A stretch of DNA of 64,000 bases from Stenotrophomonas maltophilia (lineage in GTDB: Bacteria > Pseudomonadota > Gammaproteobacteria > Xanthomonadales > Xanthomonadaceae): NCBI GenBank assembly GCA_900113425.1, contig FOZF01000002.1:1009027-1073026 (forward strand), given 5' to 3'. The notes beneath the pieces were generated by a model. The model did no database searches. It was not told the DNA's origin and saw only the letters and a program-made list of their open reading frames with translations. Made by a program: the position numbers and the translations under genes. Below, piece by piece: positions 1 to 11,019 of this stretch (position 1 is its first letter; each line of letters opens with the position of its first letter).

Positions 1-1281
1 TCGCCTGCACTGAAGTACGGTGGCATCGCCGCAACCGGCGACGCCACCCGCAACTGGGACTTCGCGCTGCAGACGGATCGCCGTGACAACCGGCGTGGTT
101 TCCAGATGCTGGTGTTCACCGATTCACAGACGGCCAGCCTCAAGGACATCGGCTACTACCAGCAGTCCATCGTGGCGCCGCTGGTCGGCCAGACCCGGGC
201 GCGGCTTGGCACGACGCTCGGCGATATCGTCAATGATGACCTGACGCTGTATCCGGCCATCAACAAGGTCACCACGCAGCTGGGCGTGCCCTGGTTCCAT
301 GTGCCGGGCAACCACGATCTCGATTTCGATGCCGCCGTCGACGAGCATTCGCTGGACAGCTGGCGCAACGTCTACGGCCCGGACACGTACGCCGTGGAGG
401 AGGGCGGTGCCAGCTTCGTGTTCCTCGACGATGTGGTGTACGACCCGAAGGCCAGGCCGAGCTACGTCGGTGGCCTGCGCGAGGATCAGTTCGCGTTCCT
501 TGCCGCCTACCTCAAGGGCCTGCATCGCGACCGCCTGCTGGTGCTGGGCATGCACATTCCGCTGTTCGATGCGGCACCGGGGCGCGAGAGCTTCCGGCAC
601 GCCGACCGGCAGCGCCTGTTCGACCTGCTGAAGGACTTCCGCAACGTGCTGGTCCTGAGCGGCCACAGCCACACCCAGCAGCATGTCTACCATGGCAGGG
701 CCGAGGGCTGGCACGGCGAAAAGCCCCTGCACGAGTACAACGTCGGTGCCAACTGCGGTGCGTTCTGGTCCGGTGTGAAGGATGCTGCCGGCGTGCCGGA
801 CAGCACCATGAGCGACGGCACGCCAAAGGGCTACGCGCTGCTGGATGTGGCTGGCAACGGCAGCTATCGCCTGCAGTATCGCGTGGCCGGGGCGCCAGCC
901 GGCGAGCAGATCGGCCTGCATGCGCCGAAGGTGCTGCGCCAGGGCGCGTACCCGGCGTGGGGCGTGTACGCCAACGTGTACATGGGTGAGGACGCGAGCG
1001 TGGTCGAGTACCGCGTGGACGGCGGGGCATGGCAGCCGATGAAGCAGGTCCGCCAGCCCGACCCGCGGCTGCTGGTGGAGAATGCGGCGGACGACCTGTC
1101 CAGCGTGCTGCGCGGCTACGATCGCTCGCCGGAGGCCACCGCTTCGCCGCATCTGTGGCGCGGCGCGCTGCCCACCCACCTGGCCGTGGGCGACCACCGG
1201 ATCGACGTGCGTTCGACCCAGCCGGATGGTGCGGTATTCACCGCCACCACCCGTTATAGTCTGCAGACCGCAGAGCCCTGA
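1..1281 (+). CDS. calcineurin-like metallophosphoesterase, 5' end outside window
   Basis: The frame is open from base 1, so the N-terminus lies upstream. The visible part carries the metallophosphoesterase motifs in order: FTDSQ (a D-x-Q form of motif I instead of D-x-H), LGDIVND, GNHD, a GMHIP block and GHSHTQQH. About 150 residues follow the last motif, which fits the calcineurin-like family with a dedicated C-terminal domain. That family usually also has an N-terminal beta domain, here presumably off the window. It would hydrolyse a phosphoester with two bound metal ions; the substrate is not evident. It stands about 120 bp before glucokinase and the glycosylasparaginase and may belong to the same sugar-utilisation cluster. 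The family call is secure; the role is not. Confidence 0.9.
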   Translation, partial: SPALKYGGIAATGDATRNWDFALQTDRRDNRRGFQMLVFTDSQTASLKDIGYYQQSIVAPLVGQTRARLGTTLGDIVNDDLTLYPAINKVTTQLGVPWFHVPGNHDLDFDAAVDEHSLDSWRNVYGPDTYAVEEGGASFVFLDDVVYDPKARPSYVGGLREDQFAFLAAYLKGLHRDRLLVLGMHIPLFDAAPGRESFRHADRQRLFDLLKDFRNVLVLSGHSHTQQHVYHGRAEGWHGEKPLHEYNVGANCGAFWSGVKDAAGVPDSTMSDGTPKGYALLDVAGNGSYRLQYRVAGAPAGEQIGLHAPKVLRQGAYPAWGVYANVYMGEDASVVEYRVDGGAWQPMKQVRQPDPRLLVENAADDLSSVLRGYDRSPEATASPHLWRGALPTHLAVGDHRIDVRSTQPDGAVFTATTRYSLQTAEP

Positions 1282-1316
1282 GCCACGGGCGCCGCTGCGG
1301 GCAGGGTCATGGCAGG

Positions 1317-1330
1317 GCCGGCATGCCGGC
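1317..1330. other. 14-bp perfect palindrome between phosphoesterase and glk
   Basis: GCCGGCATGCCGGC reads the same on both strands and sits 36 bp after the phosphoesterase stop. It could fold into a short hairpin. No T-run follows, so calling it a terminator would be weak. Confidence 0.35.
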
Positions 1331-1379
1331 GCGGCGCCGTGCTAGGCAAAGCGACCCTGATGCCTGAGAATCGGTGCGA

Positions 1380-1393
1380 TTCAATCGATTCAA
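1380..1393. promoter_or_regulatory. putative LacI-family operator before glk
   Basis: TTCAATCGATTCAA matches the pattern TTnnATCGATnnAA, which recurs before both TonB-dependent receptors and before the GH92 gene in this window. The central CG is typical of LacI-family operators. It overlaps the first codons of the longest possible glk reading frame, which argues for a downstream glk start. Confidence 0.55.
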
Positions 1394-1403
1394 GCAGGCC
1401 AGA

Positions 1404-2426
1404 GTGACCATCGCAGCAGTGCCCCCGGTTTCCACCGACTCCTCCCGCGGCGGTCTTCCGCGAAGCCTGGTCGTCGCCGATGTCGGCGGTACCTTTGCCC
1501 GCCTGGCGCTGGCTGAAACCCTGCCGGGGCAGGCACCACGGCTGGGCAGTCATCGCACCTACGCGTGTGCCGATCATTCCAGCCTGGCGGCGATTCTGGC
1601 GGACTTCACCCGGAGCCTCGCACTGCCGGTGCGGTCGGCGGTGGTCGCCATCGCCGGCCTGCTCGATGGCGATGTGCTGATCAATGCCAATCTACCGTGG
1701 ACGGTTTCGTTGTCCGCCACCCGCGCACAGTCCGGTCTGGACGAACTGCAGCTGATCAATGATTTCGAGGCGGTGGCACTGGCCATTCCCTACCTGCAGG
1801 CCGACACCCTGGTTCCATTGAACGGCGATGCCGATCCGGCGAAAGCGTTCCCGGCGCTGGTGCTGGGGGCCGGTACCGGGCTGGGCGCGGCGCTGCGCTT
1901 CGCCGATGGCGGGCGCCCGGTGCTGCCCAGCGAGATCGGCCACGCTGCCCTGGGGGCCGGCAACGCGCTGGAGCTGGAGGTGCTGGGCAGGCTGCTGCAG
2001 CGGTGGCCACATGTGGACAACGAGCGCGTGCTGTCCGGCAGCGGTTTGATGAATCTGTATCCGTGCCTGTGCGAGCTGCGTGGCGTCACTCCGGTGTGGT
2101 CCAGCACTGAAGCGCTGATCGGCGCCGCACGCAGCGGCGAAGACGCACTTGCAGTGGAGACCCTGCAGGTGTTCTGCGCCTGGCTGGGCAGTCTGGCCGG
2201 CGATGCCGCCATCGCCGTGGGGGCCCGCTCGGTGTACCTGGCGGGCGGCATTTCCACCCACGTGCAGGATTTCCTTGCCGATGGCCGCTTCCGCGAGCGC
2301 TTCCTCAACAAGGGCGTGCTGGCCGACGTGCTGCGGCAGGTGCCGGTATGGCGGGTCGAACATGGCCAACTGGGCGTGCTGGGCGCCGCCGTCTGGCATG
2401 CGGCGCGGTACCCCGTGCACGATTGA
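1404..2426 (+). CDS. glk: glucokinase
   Basis: The protein of about 340 residues belongs to the hexokinase-fold Glk family. It has a phosphate-1 motif VADVGGTFARL near the N-terminus, the block GAGTGLGAALR, and SEIGHAAL in place of the usual E-G-G-H region. It would phosphorylate glucose with ATP in the cytoplasm. A GTG start at 1404 is preferred because the more upstream GTG at 1374 would place the ATCGAT operator inside the coding region; another GTG at 1419 is possible. In this setting it probably handles glucose from glycan breakdown together with the glycosylasparaginase gene that follows 50 bp downstream. The motifs support the function well; the start is uncertain. Confidence 0.88.
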   Translation: MTIAAVPPVSTDSSRGGLPRSLVVADVGGTFARLALAETLPGQAPRLGSHRTYACADHSSLAAILADFTRSLALPVRSAVVAIAGLLDGDVLINANLPWTVSLSATRAQSGLDELQLINDFEAVALAIPYLQADTLVPLNGDADPAKAFPALVLGAGTGLGAALRFADGGRPVLPSEIGHAALGAGNALELEVLGRLLQRWPHVDNERVLSGSGLMNLYPCLCELRGVTPVWSSTEALIGAARSGEDALAVETLQVFCAWLGSLAGDAAIAVGARSVYLAGGISTHVQDFLADGRFRERFLNKGVLADVLRQVPVWRVEHGQLGVLGAAVWHAARYPVHD

Positions 2427-2476
2427 TCGGTGCCGCCGGCATCGGGCTGGCGACACGTTGCAGACTGGGAGGGAAC

Positions 2477-3475
2477 ATGGTGGATCGCAGGCAGTTCCTG
2501 CAGGCCGGAGCGCTGGCGGCAGGCATGGCCGCCCTGTCGGGCGTACAGGCACGTGCGCAGGGCGGAGCGAAGGTGGTCTCGACCTGGGATTTCGGTGTGC
2601 CGGCCAACCAGGCGGCATGGAAGGTGCTGGCGCAGGGCGGCAGTGCCCTGGACGCAGTGGAGGCCGGCGCACGCTGGGCCGAGAGCGAGCTGTGCAATCC
2701 CACCGTCGGCCATTGCGGCAACCCCGATCGGGACGGCGTGCTGAGCCTGGACGCCAGCATCATGGACGGCGATGGCCGTTGTGGCGCGGTGGCCGCGCTG
2801 GTCGACATCCTGCACCCGGTGTCGGTGGCCCGCAAAGTGATGGAAAACAGCCCGCACGTGCTGCTGGTCGGCGAGGGCGCGCAGCAGTTCGCCGTGCAGC
2901 AGGGCTTCGAACGCAGGCGTCTGCTGACGCCGCAGGCCGAAGCGGCCTGGCGCGAGTGGTTGAAGACCGAGAAGTACCAGCCCCAGATCAACGCCGAGCG
3001 GCGAGGTATTCCCGGTAACAGCGACAACCACGACACCATCGGCATGCTGGCGCTGGATGCCCAAGGCCGCTTGGCCGGTGCCTGCACCACCAGCGGCATG
3101 GCCTGGAAACTGCACGGCCGGGTCGGCGACAGCCCGATCATCGGTGCTGGCCTGTATGTCGACAACGACGTCGGTGCGGCCACTGCCTCGGGCGTGGGCG
3201 AGGAGATGATCCGCAACGCCGCCTCGTTCCTGGTGGTCGAGCTGATGCGCCAGGGGCGTTCGCCGGCGCAGGCCTGCCGCGAGGCGATCGACCGCGTGGT
3301 ACGCAAGCGGCCTGAAGCGAGCAAGACCTTGCAGGTCTGCTTCCTGGCCATGAACAAGCAGGGCGAGGTCGGTGCCTACGCCCTGCATCGCGGCTTCGTC
3401 TACGCCGTGTGCGATGCGCAGCGCCAGGATGACCTGCGCGATTCACCGTCGATCTACGCGAGCACGCAGGCGTGA
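2477..3475 (+). CDS. N4-(beta-N-acetylglucosaminyl)-L-asparaginase (glycosylasparaginase)
   Basis: This Ntn-hydrolase of 332 residues cleaves the GlcNAc-Asn bond that remains after N-glycoprotein digestion. The autoprocessing site is visible as HDTIGML, with Thr187 as the predicted nucleophile after cleavage of Asp186-Thr187. Downstream, a GDSPIIGAG block forms part of the beta-subunit active site. The N-terminus has a twin-arginine signal (RRQFLQAG followed by an Ala-rich hydrophobic stretch ending ARAQ), so it is predicted to be exported by Tat. The ATG at 2477 is preceded by GGGAGGGA and places the signal exactly at the start. It overlaps cutC by 4 bp, so both are probably co-translated. 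Its presence is the best evidence that this cluster deals with N-glycans. Confidence 0.92.
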   Translation: MVDRRQFLQAGALAAGMAALSGVQARAQGGAKVVSTWDFGVPANQAAWKVLAQGGSALDAVEAGARWAESELCNPTVGHCGNPDRDGVLSLDASIMDGDGRCGAVAALVDILHPVSVARKVMENSPHVLLVGEGAQQFAVQQGFERRRLLTPQAEAAWREWLKTEKYQPQINAERRGIPGNSDNHDTIGMLALDAQGRLAGACTTSGMAWKLHGRVGDSPIIGAGLYVDNDVGAATASGVGEEMIRNAASFLVVELMRQGRSPAQACREAIDRVVRKRPEASKTLQVCFLAMNKQGEVGAYALHRGFVYAVCDAQRQDDLRDSPSIYASTQA

Positions 3476-4212
3476 GCACGCGGCTCACCCTGGAGATCGC
3501 CAGCAACTCGCTGGCTTCGGCGTTGGCCGCGCAGGCCGGCGGCGCCGACCGCATCGAACTGTTCGACAACCTCGCCGAGGGCGGCACCACACCGTCGTTC
3601 GCGAGCATTGCCATTGCCCGCGAACGCCTGTCGATTCCGCTGTTCGTGCTGGTGCGGCCGCGGCCGGGCGATTTCCACTACGACGCACTGGAGGCCGAGC
3701 TGATGCTGCGCGATATCGCACAGTGCCGTGCGCTGGGCTGCGATGGCGTGGTGATCGGTGCGTTGGACCGGCAGGGCGATATCGATCTGCCCTTGTGCCG
3801 CGCGCTCATGGAGGCGGCGGGTCCGCTGCAGGTGACGTTCCACCGTGCCTTCGACGCCGCGCGTGACCTTCCGGCCGCGTTGGAGCAGGTGATCGCTCTG
3901 GGATGCAGCCGTGTATTGACGTCTGGCGGGCAGGCCAGCGCGGTTGCCGGTGTCGACGTGCTGGAGGGCCTGGTCGCCCAGGCGGCGGGACGCATCAGCG
4001 TGATGGCGGGTGCCGGCCTGGACCCGGCCAACATCGCTGGGGTGGCGCGGCACAGCGGCTGCGTTGAGCTGCACGCGTCGGCCAAGAGCCGCCGGCACTC
4101 GGCAATGCAGTTCCACAACCCGGCACTGCGCGGGCTGGACCCGCACTGGGATCAAACCGATGCCGCAATCGTGGCCGCCCTGCGGCGGGCGCTGGACGGC
4201 GATCTGCCCTGA
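3472..4212 (+). CDS. cutC: CutC family protein
   Basis: The 246-residue TIM-barrel protein carries the family blocks LEIASNSLASA, GADRIELFDNLAEGGTTPS, FVLVRPRPGDF and VTFHRAFD. CutC was named for copper homeostasis, but its biochemical activity is not settled. The GTG start overlaps the stop of the glycosylasparaginase gene in a GTGA arrangement. CutC genes are often found beside glycan and amino-sugar genes, and the tight coupling here favours a role in glycan catabolism over copper. The separate copper cassette downstream has its own CueR promoters and none is seen before cutC. Confidence 0.88.
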   Translation: MSTRLTLEIASNSLASALAAQAGGADRIELFDNLAEGGTTPSFASIAIARERLSIPLFVLVRPRPGDFHYDALEAELMLRDIAQCRALGCDGVVIGALDRQGDIDLPLCRALMEAAGPLQVTFHRAFDAARDLPAALEQVIALGCSRVLTSGGQASAVAGVDVLEGLVAQAAGRISVMAGAGLDPANIAGVARHSGCVELHASAKSRRHSAMQFHNPALRGLDPHWDQTDAAIVAALRRALDGDLP

Positions 4213-4507
4213 TACCGGTCCACGCCGGTTCTGCGCGGGTCTGTCGCCTGCGTGTCATCACCTCATGTCTGGCCTGCCGCGGTCATCTGGCGCAAGTCAC
4301 TGATTCATCTGCTTTTCGAGCAGTCACGCAGCACTTTCGTAGCGGTGTGTTGCGCTGCGGAATGCTCTCTCCGGTTCAGCCATGCTTTAGTTTGGATCGA
4401 TCCACAGGGGGGCGCCGGGATTGGCTTGAACTGATCCCGGCATCTGGATCTTCCGCAGTGCCGCGCCACCACCCATCCGTGCGACCACACCCTCCGAGAG
4501 CGACCAC
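4213..4507 (+). promoter_or_regulatory. intergenic leader of the first TonB-dependent receptor
   Basis: This 295-bp gap has no convincing gene. It contains the ATCGAT operator at 4392-4405 listed separately, and a purine-rich stretch ending in GAGAGCGACCAC just before the receptor ATG. A promoter probably lies just upstream of or across the operator, but no clear -35/-10 pair was recognised. Confidence 0.5.
4392..4405. promoter_or_regulatory. putative LacI-family operator before TonB-dependent receptor
   Basis: TTGGATCGATCCAC contains a perfect 12-bp palindrome (TGGATCGATCCA, 4393-4404) about 100 bp before the receptor start. It is nearly identical to the copy at 14269-14282 before the divergent receptor/GH92 pair. 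Confidence 0.6.
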
Positions 4508-7465
4508 ATGGCTCAGTTCGTCCGCAACCGTCGTCACCTGCTGTCCCAGGCCCTGGTCCTGGCCCTGCTTCCGCTGGCTGCCAATGCACAGGACGCCTCA
4601 GGTTCGTCCACCAAGGATCTCGACGCGGTCACCGTCACCGGCTCGCGCATCAAGCGTGCCAGCGTCGAAGGCCCGGCTCCCGTCAACGTGATCACCGCAC
4701 AGCAGATCCAGAAGGAAGGCTTTGTCAGCGTGTACGACGCGCTGAAGACGTTGACCGAAGCCACCGGCACCGTGGAGGCGGCGTCGCAGTGGGGTTCGCA
4801 CACGCCCAACGCCAGCGGTCTGAATCTGCGCGGGATGGGCCCGAACCGCTCACTGCTGCTGGTCAATGGCCGTCGCGTGGCCGACTACCCGTTGCCCTAT
4901 GGCGGGGAGACCAATTTCTCCAACTACGGCAACATTCCCGCCGCTGCGGTGGAGCGCATCGAGGTCCTGACCGGCGGCGCCTCTGCGATCTACGGCTCCG
5001 ATGCCATTGCAGGCGTGGTCAACGTCATCCTGAAGACCAACTACGATGGCGACGAAGTGCGCGTGCGCGGCGGCACCTCCACTGAAGGTGGCCGCGATAC
5101 CTGGGATCTGTCGTGGGCGGGTGGCAGGACCGGAGACAACTGGAGCGTGACCTACGCGCTGCAGTACACCAAGCGCGATCCGCTGTTCGGTCGAGACCGG
5201 CCGCAGATGGATGATGCCGATGATGCGCCGCGCCCCTCCTGGAACATGGAACAGCGCAAGGTCGGTTTCCGTCCCACCGCCGGCCTGGCCTTGATCGACC
5301 CGGGAACCGGCCAGCGGCTGGCGCCACCGACCGGCACCTGCGAGAAGTTCGACGGCGAGTACTACACCGCCGATCGGCGGGTCTACAACTACAACACCGA
5401 TACGATCACCAATACCGGGCGGTTGTGTGGCATGACGGCTGACTATGCCAACTGGCTGCTGACCGGTGGTGCCGAGAATGTGTCCGGCAATCTGTATGCC
5501 ACGTTCGATTTCGACAGCGACCTGCAGGGCTGGACCAACCTGGCGGTGTACCGGTCGGAGGCGATCTGGGGGACCAATCCGCCCAGCGTGACGCTCATCG
5601 ATGATGACAACGGCTACTACTGGGATGCCAACCGCAACCGCGCGATCCTGGGGGTGCGCCAGTTCACGCCCAACGAAGTGGGCGGCCTGGACACCCTGCG
5701 CAACACCAACCGCGAGCTGTCCTGGGACTGGAGTGCAGGCCTGCGCGGGCGCCTGGCGGACCGCTTCGACTGGAGTGCCACCATCGGCCGTTCCTACTAC
5801 CGCGTGGAAGAGCGGCAGAATGTGGTGGACGAGCAGAAGTCGTATGACTTCTTCCTCGGCCCGCGCCTGGGTACGACGGCGGATGGTGAAGCGATCTACG
5901 CACTGGACGAAGCACGCTGGTGGAACCCGCTCACGCCGGACCAGTACTGGCAGATGGGTACGGTGGCGAAGAACCGTGCGTCGTCCTGGGTCAACCAGGC
6001 GTCGGCGGACATCACCGGCGAGTTGTTCCAGGGCTGGGCGGGGCCTGTTTCGTTCGCGGCGGTGGCCGAGGTGGCGCAACAGGGATATCACCTCGCTCCC
6101 GATCCTCGCGCCGGCATCGATTTCGACCTGCAGAACGTTGATCGCGGTGGCGGCGAGCGCACGCGCTACTCGGCGGGCGTGGAGTTCAAGATTCCACTGC
6201 TGGACAGCGTGATCGCCACCGCTGCGGCACGCTATGACCGCTATGGCAGTTACAAGGCCGACGCCAATGCAGAGGCGCTGGACATCGGCAGCCAGAAGGA
6301 GACCACCTGGAATGTCGGTCTGGAATGGCGGCCGGCGGAGTCGCTGCTGGTACGCGGTTCCTACGCCACCAGCTTCCACGCGCCTGACATGCACTACCTG
6401 CTGGGGCAGCCCAGCAGTTCCGAGGTGCAGACCTATGACCGCCTGCGCTGCATCGAAAGCGGCGCCTACCTGGTCAACAACTGTGGCGTCGGCAATACCG
6501 ATGTCTGGTACACGTTCGACGTGAACCGTCGCGGCACCCCGCTGCTGCGCTCGGAAACGGGGGATTCGTGGACGGTGGGATTCGTCTGGGATGTGATGTC
6601 CAATCTTTCGATCAGTGCCGATTACTGGGCGATCAAGCTGGAGGACATGATCGTCGATGTCGGCGCCGACGAAGTGCTGGCCAGTGAAGCGGGCTGCCGC
6701 ACGGGCCTGAACATCGACGGCACGCCGTGGGCCAATCCGGCCGGCGCCGACTACTGTGCCGGCATCCTCGCGCGCGTGAACCGCGACAGTAATGGCCGCC
6801 TGGTGTCGATCGAGCGGGGCCCGTTCAACCTGGCCAGCCGGGAGGTCCGCGGTATCGACCTGACCGCGCGTTACCGGTGGGACAGCGCAGCATGGGGCAG
6901 CTTCCAGTTCGGCGTGAACTACACCAACCAGCTGTCGACCAAGGAGCAGCGCTATGCCGCGGATCCGAATCCGCAGCGCCGTGACCGCGACCTGCGCAGC
7001 AAGCTGCGCGCGAGCCTGGCCTGGCAGCGTGGTCACTGGAACGCGAACGTGTACGCCGACCGCATCGGCTCGGTGCCGGGCGTGCGTTACCACTGGGGCA
7101 CCGACCGCCTGGACAATCCCGGCGGCTGCCTGCCGTTCGCCGATGGCTACGTGCCCAGCGACAGTCCTTCGCTGGACTGCCTGGAGCCTGCCACGCGTCC
7201 CGATGGTTCGCCGAATCCGAATCCGAACGCCGGCCAGCGCACGGCCCGCTACTACGGCCGGGTTGGACCGTTCATCACCTGGAACGTCAATGTGGGCTAT
7301 CAGGTGACTGAACGTGCCAAGGTCAATGTGTACGTCAACAACGTCTTCAACTCGGCCAGCTGGAACCACAAGGATCCCTACAAGCTGGACTACGATTTCG
7401 CGCCGACCCGGTTGCTGAGTGCGGTCGGCCGCGAGTTCGCGCTGGAATACGTGTTCACGTTCTGA
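4508..7465 (+). CDS. TonB-dependent outer-membrane receptor
   Basis: The 985-residue protein starts with a Sec signal peptide (LVLALLPLAANAQD). A TonB-box-like DAVTVTGSRI follows, then a plug domain with PAPVNVITAQQI, the GLNLRGMG block and IEVLTGGASAIYGSDAIAGVVNVILK-type ending typical of the plug. The remainder is a long beta-barrel that ends in an aromatic residue (YVFTF), the usual outer-membrane assembly signal. It would import a ligand with energy from TonB-ExbBD. Given the ATCGAT operator upstream and the glycosylasparaginase cluster before it, an oligosaccharide or glyco-asparagine ligand is likely. The barrel does not reveal the substrate. Confidence 0.93.
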   Translation: MAQFVRNRRHLLSQALVLALLPLAANAQDASGSSTKDLDAVTVTGSRIKRASVEGPAPVNVITAQQIQKEGFVSVYDALKTLTEATGTVEAASQWGSHTPNASGLNLRGMGPNRSLLLVNGRRVADYPLPYGGETNFSNYGNIPAAAVERIEVLTGGASAIYGSDAIAGVVNVILKTNYDGDEVRVRGGTSTEGGRDTWDLSWAGGRTGDNWSVTYALQYTKRDPLFGRDRPQMDDADDAPRPSWNMEQRKVGFRPTAGLALIDPGTGQRLAPPTGTCEKFDGEYYTADRRVYNYNTDTITNTGRLCGMTADYANWLLTGGAENVSGNLYATFDFDSDLQGWTNLAVYRSEAIWGTNPPSVTLIDDDNGYYWDANRNRAILGVRQFTPNEVGGLDTLRNTNRELSWDWSAGLRGRLADRFDWSATIGRSYYRVEERQNVVDEQKSYDFFLGPRLGTTADGEAIYALDEARWWNPLTPDQYWQMGTVAKNRASSWVNQASADITGELFQGWAGPVSFAAVAEVAQQGYHLAPDPRAGIDFDLQNVDRGGGERTRYSAGVEFKIPLLDSVIATAAARYDRYGSYKADANAEALDIGSQKETTWNVGLEWRPAESLLVRGSYATSFHAPDMHYLLGQPSSSEVQTYDRLRCIESGAYLVNNCGVGNTDVWYTFDVNRRGTPLLRSETGDSWTVGFVWDVMSNLSISADYWAIKLEDMIVDVGADEVLASEAGCRTGLNIDGTPWANPAGADYCAGILARVNRDSNGRLVSIERGPFNLASREVRGIDLTARYRWDSAAWGSFQFGVNYTNQLSTKEQRYAADPNPQRRDRDLRSKLRASLAWQRGHWNANVYADRIGSVPGVRYHWGTDRLDNPGGCLPFADGYVPSDSPSLDCLEPATRPDGSPNPNPNAGQRTARYYGRVGPFITWNVNVGYQVTERAKVNVYVNNVFNSASWNHKDPYKLDYDFAPTRLLSAVGREFALEYVFTF

Positions 7466-7483
7466 GGAGGCCGACCTTCGCCG

Positions 7484-7506
7484 GTAGATCCATGCCACGC
7501 GTGGAT
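7484..7506 (+). repeat. SMAG (GTAG-type REP) element
   Basis: GTAG is followed by an imperfect stem (ATCCATG pairing with CGTGGAT across a short loop). GTAG-headed stem-loops of this size are the SMAG repeats of S. maltophilia. It lies 19 bp after the receptor stop and could also stabilise the 3' end of that mRNA. Confidence 0.6.
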
Positions 7507-7562
7507 ATGGACAGCGATATGGACACCCGGGTGCCCATCTAGGGAATGCGGACAGGCTGGAT

Positions 7563-7593
7563 TTGACCTTCCCACGATGGCAAGGTTTAGCCT
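7563..7593 (+). promoter_or_regulatory. CueR-type copper promoter of copA
   Basis: A -35 element TTGACC (7563-7568) and a -10 element TAGCCT (7588-7593) are separated by a 19-bp spacer. The spacer holds the dyad ACCTTCCC...GGCAAGGT. This over-long spacer with a central dyad is the hallmark of MerR-family activation and closely resembles the E. coli copA promoter. The ATG at 7577 falls inside the dyad and cannot be the copA start. Confidence 0.9.
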
Positions 7594-7627
7594 GTCCGCA
7601 TCCAGAAGGAAACCCGGGAATCCGATC

Positions 7628-10129
<2,502 letters not shown>

Positions 10130-10140
10130 AGGAGATCCGT

Positions 10141-10581
10141 ATGAACATCGGTGAAGCCGCCAAGGCCTCCAGCGTGTCGGCGAAGATGATCCGCTACTAC
10201 GAGCAGATCGGCCTGATTCCTGCTGCCGACCGCACGGCGTCCGGCTACCGGGCCTATTCGCACGCCGACGTGCATCGACTGCGGTTCATACGCCGCGCGC
10301 GGGACCTGGGCTTCTCGGTCGCCGAGATCACCGATCTGCTGGGACTGTGGAACGATACCTCGCGCCACAGCGCCGACGTCAAGCGCTTGGCCGAGCAGCA
10401 CATCGATGATCTCGAGCAGCGCATCGACAAGATGCGGCAGATGGCCGATACCCTGAAGTCGCTGATCAGCTGCTGTGCGGGCGACGAGCGGCCGGAGTGC
10501 CCGATCCTGCAGCGCCTGGAGGAGGGCGAGGAAGGCGCGGAGCCTGTCGCGGCGCGGCGGCGGCAGACGCGCCGCAGCTGA
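10141..10581 (+). CDS. cueR: Cu(I)-responsive MerR-family activator
   Basis: This 146-residue protein has the MerR winged helix (MNIGEAAKASSVSAKMIRYY) and then a long dimerisation helix. The metal loop has cysteines at 112 and 120, the same positions as in E. coli CueR, plus an extra Cys at 111. It should sense Cu(I) and activate the two promoters with 19-bp spacers at 7563-7593 and 10897-10927. AAGGAG precedes the ATG. It is co-directional with copA, so CueR would be made in part from the promoter it activates. Confidence 0.93.
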   Translation: MNIGEAAKASSVSAKMIRYYEQIGLIPAADRTASGYRAYSHADVHRLRFIRRARDLGFSVAEITDLLGLWNDTSRHSADVKRLAEQHIDDLEQRIDKMRQMADTLKSLISCCAGDERPECPILQRLEEGEEGAEPVAARRRQTRRS

Positions 10582-10589
10582 GCCGCGGG

Positions 10590-10613
10590 GCGCAGGGGCG
10601 TTCGCACCTGCGC
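10590..10613. terminator. hairpin between convergent cueR and copper chaperone
   Basis: GCGCAGG pairs with CCTGCGC across a ten-base loop. It lies 9 bp after the cueR stop and 57 bp before the 3' end of the converging chaperone gene. There is no T-run. Confidence 0.5.
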
Positions 10614-10669
10614 GGTGGGAGTGCTGTGGCTCCTTCAGAAGAAGGTGAGCATCATCCGGAGCCGGGCGA

Positions 10670-10864
10670 TCAGGCCGTGCGTGGCGGGAAGCCTGCGTCC
10701 TTCACGGCGGCGAAGATCTCCGCTTCGCTGGCCGTGGTCTGCACCTGCACGCGGCCTGTCGGCGGATCGGCGACCACGCGCGCCTGCGGATCGACGCTCT
10801 GGATCGCGCGGGTCACGCTGCGTGCGCATCCGCCGCAGGTCATGCCGTCAACATGGAAGTCCAT
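10670..10864 (-). CDS. copZ: copper chaperone, single HMA domain
   Basis: The 64-residue protein is one heavy-metal-associated domain with the Cu(I) site GMTCGGC near the N-terminus, and the usual length of CopZ/Atx1-type chaperones. It would carry Cu(I) to CopA. The ATG at 10864 follows a CueR-type promoter by about 33 bp, so it is induced together with copA. It runs convergently to cueR, which is less common than a copZ gene placed inside the copA operon. Confidence 0.9.
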   Translation of the reverse strand: MDFHVDGMTCGGCARSVTRAIQSVDPQARVVADPPTGRVQVQTTASEAEIFAAVKDAGFPPRTA

Positions 10865-10896
10865 CTGTAGCTCCTTCGGTTCTGGGGAATGCAGCC

Positions 10897-10927
10897 AGTG
10901 TGCACCTTCCAACGATGGCAGGGTCAA
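10897..10927 (-). promoter_or_regulatory. CueR-type promoter of the copper chaperone gene
   Basis: On the minus strand TTGACC (-35) and CACACT (-10) flank a 19-bp spacer containing CTGCCATCGTTGGAAGGTG, a dyad like that before copA. The spacing and dyad match MerR/CueR promoters. Confidence 0.87.
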
Positions 10928-10950
10928 GTGATGGCTGCGTGGCGCCCATG

Positions 10951-10986
10951 AAAAACGGCAGCCACCTGTACCAGCGTGGCTGCCGT
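10951..10986 (-). terminator. intrinsic terminator of TonB-dependent receptor gene
   Basis: A perfect 11-bp stem (ACGGCAGCCAC / GTGGCTGCCGT) with a ten-base loop is followed, in the minus direction, by five T. It lies 34 bp past the stop of the receptor encoded at 11020-14094. Confidence 0.88.
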
Positions 10987-11019
10987 GGAGGAACGTCCCC
11001 GCCGGGCGGGGCAACTGCC

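Noticed and set aside
7577..7627. ATG at 7577 as the start of CopA
   Set aside because: It falls within the spacer of the CueR promoter, so it would not be on the mRNA. ATG 7628 is used instead.
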